In this document: piece after piece, positions 54,382-62,528 of the stretch
How positions within the stretch are numbered: position 1 is the first letter of the stretch
How the letters are laid out: every line of letters begins with the position of its first letter
Origin: CAZGUX01 sp046160045
GTDB lineage: Bacteria; Acidobacteriota; Terriglobia; Bryobacterales; Bryobacteraceae
Direction of reading: 5' to 3'
Length of the DNA: 64,000 bases
Assembly: GCA_046160045.1 (NCBI GenBank)
Contig: JBJXGR010000037.1
Location: 19,829-83,828, forward strand
Translations under genes and position numbers: made by a program
Notes under the pieces: model-generated
What the model was told of the DNA's origin: nothing
Databases searched by the model: none
Seen by the model: only the letters and a program-made list of their open reading frames with translations

Positions 54382-55035
54382 ATGACCAACGAACCCCGCT
54401 TCCTCGCCGACCTCGACCTCGGCAAACTCCAGGACCATTCAGCCCTGGCAATTGTCGAACGGCGCCAGTACCGCACCGGCTTCGACCACGTCTACTGGGT
54501 CCCCATCATTGAATGGGACCTTCGCATCCGCCGCCTGGTGCGCTTCCCTCTCCACACCTCCTACCGTGACCTCATGACTTTGGTCGAAAAGGAACTCCAC
54601 CATCCCGAACTCGGCATCACCACTCCGCTGATCGTCGACGCTACCGGCCCCGGCGAAGTCTTTCTCGACTTCCTCCGCGGCTCGGCGATTCCCCTCGTTC
54701 CGGTGAACATCACCTCGGGTGGGCATGTCACTCAATCGCACGGCCGCTGGAACGTCCCCAAGTCGGAGTTGGTCCGCGCCCTGGCGATCCTGATCGAGCA
54801 GGAAAAGCTGGGAGTCGTTCGCGAACTCCCCTTGGCGCATGCGTTATACGAGGAATTGACGCACTTTGACGCCCGCATTCAGCCCAGCGGCCATACGAAG
54901 TTCGGCGCTTTGGACGCGGGAGGCCACGACGACCTTGCGCTGGCGGTAGCGCTGGCCTGCTGGTACGCGCGCAAGCTTTGGCCTCCCGCTCCGGCGGAAA
55001 ACCCTCGTCCTTCGGGTCCAATCCTATGTGTCTGA
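54382..55035 (+). CDS. Terminase large-subunit nuclease domain, stand-alone
   Basis: This 217-residue protein matches the C-terminal RNase H-fold nuclease of phage terminases. The acidic residues are placed as expected: RFLADLDLGKLQDHSALAIV (first strand), LIVDATGPGEVFLDFLRG (second) and GGHDDLALAVALACWYA (third). Between them SGGHVTQSHGRWNVPKSELV and LLEQ-like helix ILIEQEKLGVV also fit. No ATPase domain is present; it either lost that part (see the relic at 54031) or works alone as a nuclease. The ATG at 54382 is the best start, although its ribosome site is weak. Found beside a zinc/HTH gene, it marks the remains of a mobile element. Confidence 0.75.
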   Translation: MTNEPRFLADLDLGKLQDHSALAIVERRQYRTGFDHVYWVPIIEWDLRIRRLVRFPLHTSYRDLMTLVEKELHHPELGITTPLIVDATGPGEVFLDFLRGSAIPLVPVNITSGGHVTQSHGRWNVPKSELVRALAILIEQEKLGVVRELPLAHALYEELTHFDARIQPSGHTKFGALDAGGHDDLALAVALACWYARKLWPPAPAENPRPSGPILCV

Positions 55036-55248
55036 CCGTCCGGATTCCCTAAAGGGCTGGTCCAGGCGATTGGAAATCGGTGCCGCGGGCTCGAGCGTCA
55101 ACGTCGTGTTAGCGCGTTGCCTTTACCCGGTGCGCCAAAGAGCCGCGAGGCTCGAAACGTCGCTTCGCGCGCACTCTGCGTCAGGCCCCGTGGTTTTCAC
55201 CGGAGGCTGGTAGACTGGGGAAAGTACTCATCAACAAATGGAGGCTTG

Positions 55249-55764
55249 ATGGAAAGACCTGGCGCGACGACTCTCAAGGGAAACCCCCTCACCCTGATTG
55301 GCCCCGAACTAAAAGCTGGGGACACGGCTCCGAACTTCACCGCCGTCGATCCGACCTTGACCGCGGTGAACCTGGCGGGCACCGGCAGCAAGGCGAGGAT
55401 CATCAGCGTGGTTCCATCGCTCGACACCCCCGTGTGCGATCTGCAAACCAAACGCTTCAACGAGGAGGCGGCGAAGATTCCCAACGTGGACATTCTCACG
55501 GTCAGCATGGACCTTCCGTTTGCGCAGAAACGGTGGTGCGGCGCGTTCGGCGTGGAGAATATCAAGATGCTCTCCGATCACCGGGATGGCTCGTTCGGGA
55601 TGGCCTACGGCACGCTGATCAAGGAATTACGCATCGAATGCCGGGCGATCTTTGTGCTAGACTCCTCCAACACGATCCGGCACGTCGAGTATGTAAAAGA
55701 GGTGGCCGACCATCCGAATTACGAAGCTGCCCTCGCCGCGGCCAAGGCTGCCGCCAACGGCTGA
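55249..55764 (+). CDS. tpx: Thiol peroxidase Tpx
   Basis: This 171-residue protein is an atypical two-cysteine peroxiredoxin that reduces hydrogen peroxide and lipid peroxides using thioredoxin. The opening (TLKGNPLTLIGPELKAGDTAPNF), the peroxidatic cysteine in VPSLDTPVCDLQTKRFNEE (C63) and the resolving cysteine in FAQKRWCGAFG (C97) are at the distance seen in E. coli Tpx (34 residues apart). The ATG at 55249 follows a TGGAGG site. It lacks a signal peptide and is probably cytoplasmic. The MurJ-like gene begins one base after the stop codon and may be co-transcribed. Confidence 0.95.
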   Translation: MERPGATTLKGNPLTLIGPELKAGDTAPNFTAVDPTLTAVNLAGTGSKARIISVVPSLDTPVCDLQTKRFNEEAAKIPNVDILTVSMDLPFAQKRWCGAFGVENIKMLSDHRDGSFGMAYGTLIKELRIECRAIFVLDSSNTIRHVEYVKEVADHPNYEAALAAAKAAANG

Positions 55765-55765
55765 T

Positions 55766-57112
55766 GTGACAACTCCCGGGCGCGCGTCGCTGGAACAGAC
55801 GGTGACGCGCGCCGTGGAGAGCCCGCTGGTGCGGGGCGGGCTGATGATCATCGCGGGAATCGTCGCCGGCAACCTGCTGGGGTTTGTGCGGGTGGCCGCG
55901 ACCGCGTACCTGCTCGGCACCGGAAGCCGGGCCGATGCGTTGGCCGTCGCGCTGGGGCCGATCGATTCGTTGAATCAGGTCCTGATCAACGCGATGCTGT
56001 TCACCTTCGTTCCCTTGTTGACCGACCGCGAGGGTGCCGACCGGGCGCGTCTGTTTGTCCGCATCCGGCGCGTGTTCGCGGGGGCACTGGCGGCGCTGAG
56101 CGCGGCCATTGCTTTGTTTGCGCCGCAACTGGTGCGGATGCTGGCGCCGGGTCTGACGGCGGAGTATACCCGCATGGCGGAGGAGATCCTGCGCATCACG
56201 GCCATCTCGCCGCTGGTGCTGGGGCTGGCGGGAATCCACGGCGCGCTTCTGTACACCCGCCGCCGGTTTGCGCCCACGGCGTTCAACCAGGCGACGATCA
56301 ATGTGTTCACGATCCTGATCGCGGTGGGATTGTGGGAGAGGCTCGGAGTCTACGGGTTCGCGGCAGGGTACACGGCCGGCGCCTGCGGGCAGTGCCTGAT
56401 TACCTGGCTGGCCGCCCGCACCCAGATCGATTCCGGCACCCGGCCGTCGAACGACCGCGCCCGGGATCTGCTGCTGCGTCCGGCGCCGGTGGCGATCTAC
56501 GCAGCGCTGTTGGCGGTAAACATCATCGTCACGCGCGGCTATGCCACCCACATCGGGCCGGGCACGGCGGCGGCATTGGAGTACTGTCTCCGCTGTCTGG
56601 GTGTGCCGCTAGCGTTCCTGGTGAGTCCCGCCGCGAATTCGCTGCTGCCGGAAATCTCCCGCATGGCCCGGGAGTCGCTGTGGCGCGAAGCACGAGCGCT
56701 GACCAACCGAACGCTCCTGCTGATCGGCGCGGCCGCGGTGGCCAGTTGCGCGGTGGCGATTGCGGTGCGCGAACCGGTGATCGCGCTCATCTTCCAGAGG
56801 GGTAGTTTCACACCGGACTCGACCAGGCTCGTATCGGCGGTATTCCTGGGATTCGCGCCGAGCCTGGTGGGGTGGAGCCTGCTTGAGATCGCGGGCCGGT
56901 CGCTGTTCGCGATGAACCGGCCGTGGCCGCCGGCGGTAGCGGCGGCCATGGCTGTTGGGCTGAATGCCATCTTCATCGGCGGTGCGAGCGACTCGCGGCC
57001 CGCGATGCTGGGTGTTGGCGCCTCGGTCGGGCTGATCGTGGCATTTGCCTTCCTCGTCACCGGCACTCTGTGGAATCGGCGGTGGATCGCGGAGCTGAGG
57101 GGAAGATCCTAG
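55766..57112 (+). CDS. MurJ/MviN-like lipid flippase family membrane protein
   Basis: This 448-residue polytopic membrane protein resembles the MurJ (MviN) branch of MOP flippases, which move lipid II or other lipid-linked sugars across the inner membrane. Characteristic stretches are GNLLGFVRVAATAYLLGTGSRADALAVA near the first helix, NAMLFTFVPLL, ALLYTRRRFAPTAFNQATIN and AAALEYCLRCLGVPLAFLVSPAANSLLPEIS, the last resembling the MurJ segment with polar residues in the cavity. At 448 residues it is a little shorter than typical MurJ (about 510), so a role in exopolysaccharide or another lipid carrier is equally possible. The GTG start lies one base after the tpx stop. Confidence 0.85.
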   Translation: MTTPGRASLEQTVTRAVESPLVRGGLMIIAGIVAGNLLGFVRVAATAYLLGTGSRADALAVALGPIDSLNQVLINAMLFTFVPLLTDREGADRARLFVRIRRVFAGALAALSAAIALFAPQLVRMLAPGLTAEYTRMAEEILRITAISPLVLGLAGIHGALLYTRRRFAPTAFNQATINVFTILIAVGLWERLGVYGFAAGYTAGACGQCLITWLAARTQIDSGTRPSNDRARDLLLRPAPVAIYAALLAVNIIVTRGYATHIGPGTAAALEYCLRCLGVPLAFLVSPAANSLLPEISRMARESLWREARALTNRTLLLIGAAAVASCAVAIAVREPVIALIFQRGSFTPDSTRLVSAVFLGFAPSLVGWSLLEIAGRSLFAMNRPWPPAVAAAMAVGLNAIFIGGASDSRPAMLGVGASVGLIVAFAFLVTGTLWNRRWIAELRGRS

Positions 57113-57120
57113 CCAAAGGG

Positions 57121-57155
57121 TGGCGCCGGGCGACAAACCACGTCGCCCGGCGCCA
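57121..57155. terminator. Hairpin between convergent genes, CGCCGGGCGAC family
   Basis: Left arm TGGCGCCGGGCGAC (57121-57134), loop AAACCAC, right arm the exact complement: a perfect 14-bp stem. It fits precisely between the stops of the MurJ-like gene (57112) and the GH106-like gene (57161), so it probably ends transcription in both directions, although there is no U-tract. Confidence 0.7.
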
Positions 57156-57160
57156 CTGAG

Positions 57161-60136
57161 TTACCGGATCGCGATCCGTACTTTCCTGAAAGGCACAAGG
57201 CGTACGGGACCCAACAAACCCGAGCGAGGCAAAGGTTCAAAGCCGAGCAGTTCCCCGTAGGCGGGATTGTCGTCGTTGAGTCCGCGGCCGTAGGTGGCCT
57301 CGAATTCGGGCGCGAGCGGCGGCATCTTCGTCATTCCGGCGATTCGATTGAGAAGCGTGTTGGTGACCTTGACCACCAGCCGATTGCCTCCGGCTTGAAC
57401 CAAGCGCGTCACGTCGAGGCGCTGGCCGCGCATCCAGACGACCCCGGCAGGCTTTCCGTTGATCTCGACGTCCCCGATATTCCCTATGTCCCCCAGGTCG
57501 AGTTGCAGGACAGTGTCCGGCCTCGCGTACGCGGCGGGTAAGTGGAACTTGATCGAGTAGACGCCCGTGCCGCTGAAATGGCGGGTCGCCGCGTCCTCCG
57601 TCCAGCTCACCAGCCGGGGAAGAGACTTCTCGATGCGGCGAAAGTGTTCACTTTCGAGCGCCACCTTCCAATCGCCGGTGATCTCGAACGGCGCGGGCAG
57701 GGAGTCGACGGTCACGGTCCGGGTTTCCGGCGTCATCACGGTGTGGACCCCATTGTGGCCGGCCAGCGCTTCGACGCTCCGGCTGTCCATGTTCACGATC
57801 CGTGCGAACCTGCTTTCGACGGCATGCGGCCGCGCTGGGGTGGACGTGAACACGATGAAGGTGGATTCGTAGGGCGCGAGGCGCACCGGAACCATTGTCG
57901 CTCCCTCGCGCTCGGAGTACTCGTGAAGCGGACGCGTCGACCCATCGTAGGGATTCCATTCCTCCGGAGGCCGGCCGCTCACCCGGAACGCGACCCGGGA
58001 ATCGACGGCGCGGTCCTGAACGTTCGAAACAAAGTAGATGTCTTCGCTCTCGGTCTTGCGGTGCGAGAAGACCAGTCCCTGGTTTTCGCGAATCCCTTCT
58101 CGCACGAAATCGATTCCAAAGTCGGGAGCCAGGTGTTTGCGCAGGGTAATGAGGAACGGATCGAAGACGCTGCTACGGAAGTCGAGGACATTCGAGCGGT
58201 CGATGACTTTGCGGATGAAGAAGGTGTAGCCGCGGCCATGGCGATGGGGGCCGGTACCGTCGCGCCCTTCGGGCTCGCGAAACAGTTCGGCGGAGAGCGA
58301 ACGGACCTGTGCGTCGCGCTGCTCGTACTCCGCCATCCCGGTGGATTCCGAGGGCGTCTGTTCCAACGCGACCACGATGCCGCCGTTGCGGATGAACTCC
58401 TCGATGCGGCGGAAGGTGGCGAGCGGGATGGCTCGGATGTTGGGCAGAACCAGAATGCGGTAGTCGAGATCGCGAATGCGAATATGGCCGCCGGCGAGAT
58501 CAGAGCGGTTCTGGAGGACATCGTCATTGATCAGGTCAAAGTCGTAGCCGTTGGTGAGCAATATCCTGGCCAGAGCTCCCCAGTCGAAATCGCGCGTCCA
58601 GCGGCGGGCGTTGAGCACGTCGAGCGTCCACTGATTGGCGAGCGGCGAGTAGACGGCGATGTCGGCGGCGGGCCGCCCCTGGCGCAGCAGGCTGGAGCAG
58701 CGCGCGACATAATCTCCGAGCAGCCTGTAATAGCGCCACCACACGTTGACGGGGCTGACGACGATTTCGGCGTAGAAGCGGCGCGACGGCGCGAAGTCCT
58801 TTTCGGGCGTGCCGGTAAACCCGGAGTTGTAGAACTTGTTCGCGCCCGCGCGGAGGAACATGTCGGAGGCGATCTTGAGTTCCTCCATCGTGGACCGGCC
58901 GGGCTGCCAGTGCATGTAGGTGTAGGCTTCGACGCTGACGACGTTTCGCCCGTACAAGTGCGCGCCCGACGCCGTGTAGGTGCGAGGGCCGATCCGCGGG
59001 TCGAACCAGGGCACCGCGTCTTTCTCACCGGCGGTGATCTCCAGTTCCGGGATGTGCGAGCGCCCGGCCCCTTCGAGGATATCGGTGACAAAGCCGTAGG
59101 GCTGTATGCGGCCCTTCACCCCGTTCCGTTCGCACCACCCGAGGAAGGTATCGAAGAACGCCTCCATCCCGGTGCGATGAAGAAACTCATTCACGTCGTA
59201 GCGCACTTTGGGGGAAAGCCGGTCGACCTCCCACCACAGAGCGGGAAGCAGGCGGGTCAGGTCGTATCCCTTCCGGGTCTTGAACTCGCCGAGCAGGTGC
59301 GGCGCCCAGTAGATCCCGTTGCGGTAGATGGGAACTTCAAAGCTGTCCTGGAAGAGCGATTCGACGGTCTTGCCGAACTCGCCGCCGAAGGCCTGGAGGT
59401 ACTGGCTGCCGAGGCGCTCGCAATAGCGCTGCATGGCGCCTTTATCGATGTGATTGACCGCATGGTCATCACCGAAGTGTACGAGCCAGAACGCCATCAG
59501 ACGCCATCGGCCTGCCGGGACCTTCCAGTTCAGGCGGCGGCCCTTCGCCTCTGTCGTGAGGTCGACCAGAGATGCCTCGAGGATTCTCCCGTCGACGATG
59601 CGGCCGGCGATCACGGCCTGCAGGCGGTCCTGCGGACGGATCGACTGGAGCGACCCGGGCACATCCTTTGGATTGGGAGGCGAGGCGACCGGCAGCGGGC
59701 CCGAGTAGTCTCGCGGCCCTTCGAGATCGGCGAAACTCGCCACCAGGTTCTGATTACGGTCTTCCGGCGGAACCCACTCGCCGCCCCAGATCCATCCGGG
59801 GCCGCCGAAGTTGAAGGAGACTTCCATACCCAGTCGTTTTGCTTCGCCGATCGCATGCCTGGCGAGATCGAAAAAGGCCGGGGAGAGGTAGGGGTGATTC
59901 CCGCGCTCATAGACCGGGGCCATCGTGATCTGTTCGACTCCGCCGATGCCCTGGGCGCGCATTTGTTCGAGTTGCCAGGTGATGTCGCTTTTGGAGAGAG
60001 CGTTGCCGAGCCACCACCAACGGGTATGCGGGCGGCAGTCGACGGGTGGGGATTGAAAATCGCGGCGCATCTCGTCGAGGCTGCCCGCGGCGAGAGTGAT
60101 TGCGGCTAAGGCTGCAAGGAGTAGAAGTTTTGCCAT
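57161..60136 (-). CDS. GH106-like glycoside hydrolase (putative alpha-L-rhamnosidase)
   Basis: This 991-residue exported protein has a signal peptide (LLLLAALAAITLAAG) and the opening typical of GH106 and relatives: RPHTRWWWLGNALSKSDITWQLEQMRAQGIGGVEQITMAP, followed by LGMEVSFNFGGPGWIWGGEWV. A long TIM-barrel-like part contains YGFVTDILEGAGRSHIPELEI, then a helical and beta-rich region and a jelly-roll near the end (YARPDTVLQLDLGDIGNIGDVEINGKPAG). GH106 enzymes cut alpha-L-rhamnose from plant and bacterial polysaccharides; the assignment rests on the N-terminal pattern. The ATG at 60136 overlaps the DinB coding end by 31 bases and lacks a clear ribosome site, so translation is probably coupled. 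Confidence 0.82.
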   Translation of the reverse strand: MAKLLLLAALAAITLAAGSLDEMRRDFQSPPVDCRPHTRWWWLGNALSKSDITWQLEQMRAQGIGGVEQITMAPVYERGNHPYLSPAFFDLARHAIGEAKRLGMEVSFNFGGPGWIWGGEWVPPEDRNQNLVASFADLEGPRDYSGPLPVASPPNPKDVPGSLQSIRPQDRLQAVIAGRIVDGRILEASLVDLTTEAKGRRLNWKVPAGRWRLMAFWLVHFGDDHAVNHIDKGAMQRYCERLGSQYLQAFGGEFGKTVESLFQDSFEVPIYRNGIYWAPHLLGEFKTRKGYDLTRLLPALWWEVDRLSPKVRYDVNEFLHRTGMEAFFDTFLGWCERNGVKGRIQPYGFVTDILEGAGRSHIPELEITAGEKDAVPWFDPRIGPRTYTASGAHLYGRNVVSVEAYTYMHWQPGRSTMEELKIASDMFLRAGANKFYNSGFTGTPEKDFAPSRRFYAEIVVSPVNVWWRYYRLLGDYVARCSSLLRQGRPAADIAVYSPLANQWTLDVLNARRWTRDFDWGALARILLTNGYDFDLINDDVLQNRSDLAGGHIRIRDLDYRILVLPNIRAIPLATFRRIEEFIRNGGIVVALEQTPSESTGMAEYEQRDAQVRSLSAELFREPEGRDGTGPHRHGRGYTFFIRKVIDRSNVLDFRSSVFDPFLITLRKHLAPDFGIDFVREGIRENQGLVFSHRKTESEDIYFVSNVQDRAVDSRVAFRVSGRPPEEWNPYDGSTRPLHEYSEREGATMVPVRLAPYESTFIVFTSTPARPHAVESRFARIVNMDSRSVEALAGHNGVHTVMTPETRTVTVDSLPAPFEITGDWKVALESEHFRRIEKSLPRLVSWTEDAATRHFSGTGVYSIKFHLPAAYARPDTVLQLDLGDIGNIGDVEINGKPAGVVWMRGQRLDVTRLVQAGGNRLVVKVTNTLLNRIAGMTKMPPLAPEFEATYGRGLNDDNPAYGELLGFEPLPRSGLLGPVRLVPFRKVRIAIR

Positions 60137-60615
60137 GGGCCGATGTGGGGATAGTATTTGACGGCGCGAATGAGTTCGGCAATCTGGCGGATATGGCCGA
60201 GGTCGTGGAGCGGCCACTCGTTCAGAAGGTTCAAAACCGTGAGGGGGCCGAGCGCCGAGTGGACACCGCCGCGCGCCAGAGCGCTCGCCGGCAAATTCTC
60301 CAGGAGACGCAAGCTGGGGCTACGTTCGCGTTCGAACGAATTCAGACCCTCGGCCAGATCCGGGACATCGTAGGTGAAGGAGTTCGGGTCGTGGGAGGGC
60401 AGCAGAGGATTCTCCTCGCCGAGGATCCGCTCGACGCGGCCGCGGAAGCCGTACACCTCGACGTGCGCGAGGTGACCTAAGACTTCCAGCACCGACCAGC
60501 GTTTGGCGGAGGGCTTCCAGCTTGCCTCCTCCGGCGTGAGCCCTTCGGTCATCATGCGGAGAATAACGGGTGTGGCGCGGAGTTGCGCTAAGCCTGAGAA
60601 TTCGTATGCATGCAT
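60106..60615 (-). CDS. DinB family protein
   Basis: This 169-residue protein is of the DinB/YfiT four-helix type that binds a metal ion with three histidines. The residues are visible in SVLEVLGHLAHVEVYG and in LHDLGHIRQIAELIRA, and the start (GLAQLRATPVILRMMTEGLTPEEASWKPSAKRWS) is typical. Many members act as thiol-dependent transferases or are of unknown function. The ATG follows a GGGAG site six bases upstream. Its last codons overlap the start of the GH106-like gene, so the two form an operon. Confidence 0.88.
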   Translation of the reverse strand: MHAYEFSGLAQLRATPVILRMMTEGLTPEEASWKPSAKRWSVLEVLGHLAHVEVYGFRGRVERILGEENPLLPSHDPNSFTYDVPDLAEGLNSFERERSPSLRLLENLPASALARGGVHSALGPLTVLNLLNEWPLHDLGHIRQIAELIRAVKYYPHIGPWQNFYSLQP

Positions 60616-61070
60616 CTTGGACTCCCTTGAGTATGTGCAATCAGCACGCCGGTTGCACCCGGGTGGTGCGTTCTGTCTGACGGATCGTCTGTGGCGACGA
60701 GGGATTGGTCACGCTCGACAACCGCTGCTCCGTCGAGTGATAGACCCGAGTGGTCGTCTATGTCACCGAGTCCCGCGTCATCGATGCGTGAGTCAGTCGG
60801 CTCAGCACGTCATAGGTATGAGCGTGTCGAACGGCGCGCCGCCCGAGCCGTCCGCGGGCACGATCTCGATGGAAATGGTCGCCGGACGGAAACCCGCGAA
60901 GCGGATACTGTCCCCGGTGTCCGATTAAGGAAAATTATTTTTATGACCCTTGTGAACGTAAGTCGTTAAGGGAGAGGAATTCAGGAGAAATTGGACCGGC
61001 GGTGAAGGCCGGCTGGAGGCGTAGAACGTGTAGACACGCGTGAGATCCTATTGGCGGGTTATCTAGAAAG
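60616..61070. other. Intergenic stretch without a recognised gene
   Basis: In these 455 bases no convincing gene or RNA was found. Frames exist but lack family resemblance or ribosome sites. The last 130 bases are AT-richer (60930-60960) and could hold the promoter of the zinc/HTH gene at 61071. Confidence 0.5.
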
Positions 61071-61568
61071 ATGCAGGAACCCAAATGTTCAATTTGCCGG
61101 CATCCTAATCGGAAAGCGATGGAAATGGCGCTGATGGAAGGGACGAATTGCCGGGTAGTGGCAAGGCGGTACGAGGTGTCGAAGAGCGCGCTGTCGCGAC
61201 ACCGGACCGAGCACCTGACGCGGGAATTGGCGGCGGGGCGAACGCGGACCGAGGAGGACGCGGAACGGCAGGACGAATTGCTCCAGAGGTTGGACTGGAT
61301 GCGGGAAGTGATGACGGTGATGTATGGGCGGCACGGGCGGAAGAAACCGCGCGCGGCGCTGGAGGCGATGAAGGAACTGACGCGGTTGTGGGCACTGGAG
61401 GCGGGATACCGGACGCCGGCGGGAGGTGGCGGGGAGCGAACGCGAACGACGGCCGGGAACGGAACGCTGCAAGAAGTCCTGCGGCGATTCCCGGGGGCGG
61501 AGGAAGCCCTACTGGAAGTGGCGGAGCGGATCGCGCGGGAGGATGCGGAGAAGCGCCGGGCGGCGTGA
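61071..61568 (+). CDS. Zinc-finger/HTH protein, second copy
   Basis: This 165-residue protein is a paralogue of the one at 52945. Its N-terminal 50 residues carry CSICRH (C6, C9), an HTH (TNCRVVARRYEVSKSALSRH) and SRHRTEHL (H44, H48), with exactly the same spacing. The rest differs: a helical region (LLQRLDWMREVMTVMYGRHG), a helix LEAMKELTRLWALEAGYR and an acidic helical tail (LQEVLRRFPGAEEALLEVAE). No terminase gene is next to it in the window, although the sequence after 61568 is only short non-coding DNA. It may be an orphan left after loss of an element. A DNA-binding role is inferred. Confidence 0.65.
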   Translation: MQEPKCSICRHPNRKAMEMALMEGTNCRVVARRYEVSKSALSRHRTEHLTRELAAGRTRTEEDAERQDELLQRLDWMREVMTVMYGRHGRKKPRAALEAMKELTRLWALEAGYRTPAGGGGERTRTTAGNGTLQEVLRRFPGAEEALLEVAERIAREDAEKRRAA

Positions 61569-61741
61569 CTGGACGAAACGGTCCCTTCTCTCCACGGGGA
61601 CACCCGATCTGTGGAACAGTGATGTAGTCCGCGACGGTCAGCCATCGAGCTTTGTCGAAAAGGGCTGGACCGCCGCGGCGCTTTCGCGTAGACCGCCCGG
61701 TCACCGGAAAACCCGGGGGCGCAGCCGGAAATCGGAACCGC

Positions 61742-61756
61742 GGTCTTTGACCCCGA
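61742..61756 (+). repeat. GGTCTTTGACCCCGA word, one of three copies
   Basis: The 15-mer recurs at 62815-62829 (identical) and 50519-50533 (one change), each time shortly after a GGAAA-containing stretch. The three copies probably mark remnants of one mobile or repetitive element. The surrounding spacer, 61569-61792, has no gene. Confidence 0.6.
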
Positions 61757-61792
61757 GGCGGCGACCCAACTGTTCGAAGACCCGCCAGCAGT

Positions 61793-62218
61793 TCAGGATT
61801 GGTACGGGCTCACGAAGAGCAGGCGGTCGTAGTCGACAATGGCGATGCGAAGGCGGTCAAGCCAACCGTAACGACCCAGGAAATTCCGGTTGAATGTGGA
61901 GTCCTGGGCAAAGAAGACGACCGCTGAAAACTCGATACCAAGCGTCTGAACGGTAATCTCGTGTTGATAGGCTGCAAACGACCCAGCTACGGTCCGGAAA
62001 CGTTGAAGCCGGCCGGAATCGACGTACACGCCAAGCATCTCAGCGTATTTACGCTCGAAGATGCAGTGTGCCGGGCCCGTATCCAGTTTTGCCAAGAGCT
62101 CGACCGATTGCCTCCCGAGGCATAGTGTGATCGGCACCTCGATTCCATCGAGGGCCTCGGTGTAGTGATGAACGGCATCGAAGTCCAGCGAGACGGGCAG
62201 CCTACCAACCCGGCACAA
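61793..62218 (-). CDS. Retropepsin-like aspartic protease-like protein
   Basis: This 141-residue protein resembles single-domain retropepsin-like bacterial proteins. The flap-side strand and catalytic aspartate are visible as ELLAKLDTGPAHCIFERKYAE (DTG), and the C-terminus has FNRNFLGRYGWLDRLRIAIVDYDRLL, a pattern common in this group. A start at the TTG of 62218 overlaps the previous gene by 17 bases; a later start is possible but would remove part of the first strand. The partner gene at 62202 has a DUF5678-like C-terminal part, a pairing commonly seen in bacterial genomes. Whether it is proteolytic has not been shown. Confidence 0.65.
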   Translation of the reverse strand: MCRVGRLPVSLDFDAVHHYTEALDGIEVPITLCLGRQSVELLAKLDTGPAHCIFERKYAEMLGVYVDSGRLQRFRTVAGSFAAYQHEITVQTLGIEFSAVVFFAQDSTFNRNFLGRYGWLDRLRIAIVDYDRLLFVSPYQS

Positions 62219-62528
62219 AGGGAAGTGGATCTTCCGGCACTAAGTGCACGACAAACGGAATTGGGATACCCTCTTCCTTTGCGGCGGCAAAGACTTTCAG
62301 AGGGTCGCTGCCGGCGGCGACCAAACGATCGCCTTCCACAGCCACCCATTGATCCGCGTAGGCGGCGCGGTTTGAGTCGATCCACTTCATTTCCATGGTT
62401 CGATCGCGGGACGGGACAACTCTGGCCTTGGCACCGTCCTGCAAGCCATTTGCGAAGCGCAGCACTTCCTCCTGTTTTGCCGGCGGAAGGCGGCGGACCT
62501 TGTCGAGGATGGCTTCTTCGAGACTCAT
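62202..62528 (-). CDS. DUF2281/DUF5678-like small protein
   Basis: This 108-residue protein starts with MSLEEAILDKVRRLPPAKQEEVLRFANGL, like DUF2281 and antitoxin-type helical starts, and continues with WIDSNRAAYADQWVAVEG, DRLVAAGSDPLKVFAAA and IPFVVHLVPED, a DUF5678-like strand set. The ATG at 62528 follows a GGGGGG stretch. It overlaps the retropepsin-like gene by 17 bases, so both are made from one transcript. An antitoxin-like or chaperone role for the protease is possible, but nothing in the sequence proves it. Confidence 0.65.
   Translation of the reverse strand: MSLEEAILDKVRRLPPAKQEEVLRFANGLQDGAKARVVPSRDRTMEMKWIDSNRAAYADQWVAVEGDRLVAAGSDPLKVFAAAKEEGIPIPFVVHLVPEDPLPFVPGW

Noticed and set aside
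57542..60109. An 855-codon open frame opposite the GH106-like gene
   Set aside because: It lies wholly antisense to a gene with clear motifs and a signal peptide, has no recognisable domain, and is what GC-rich codon use produces on the opposite strand.
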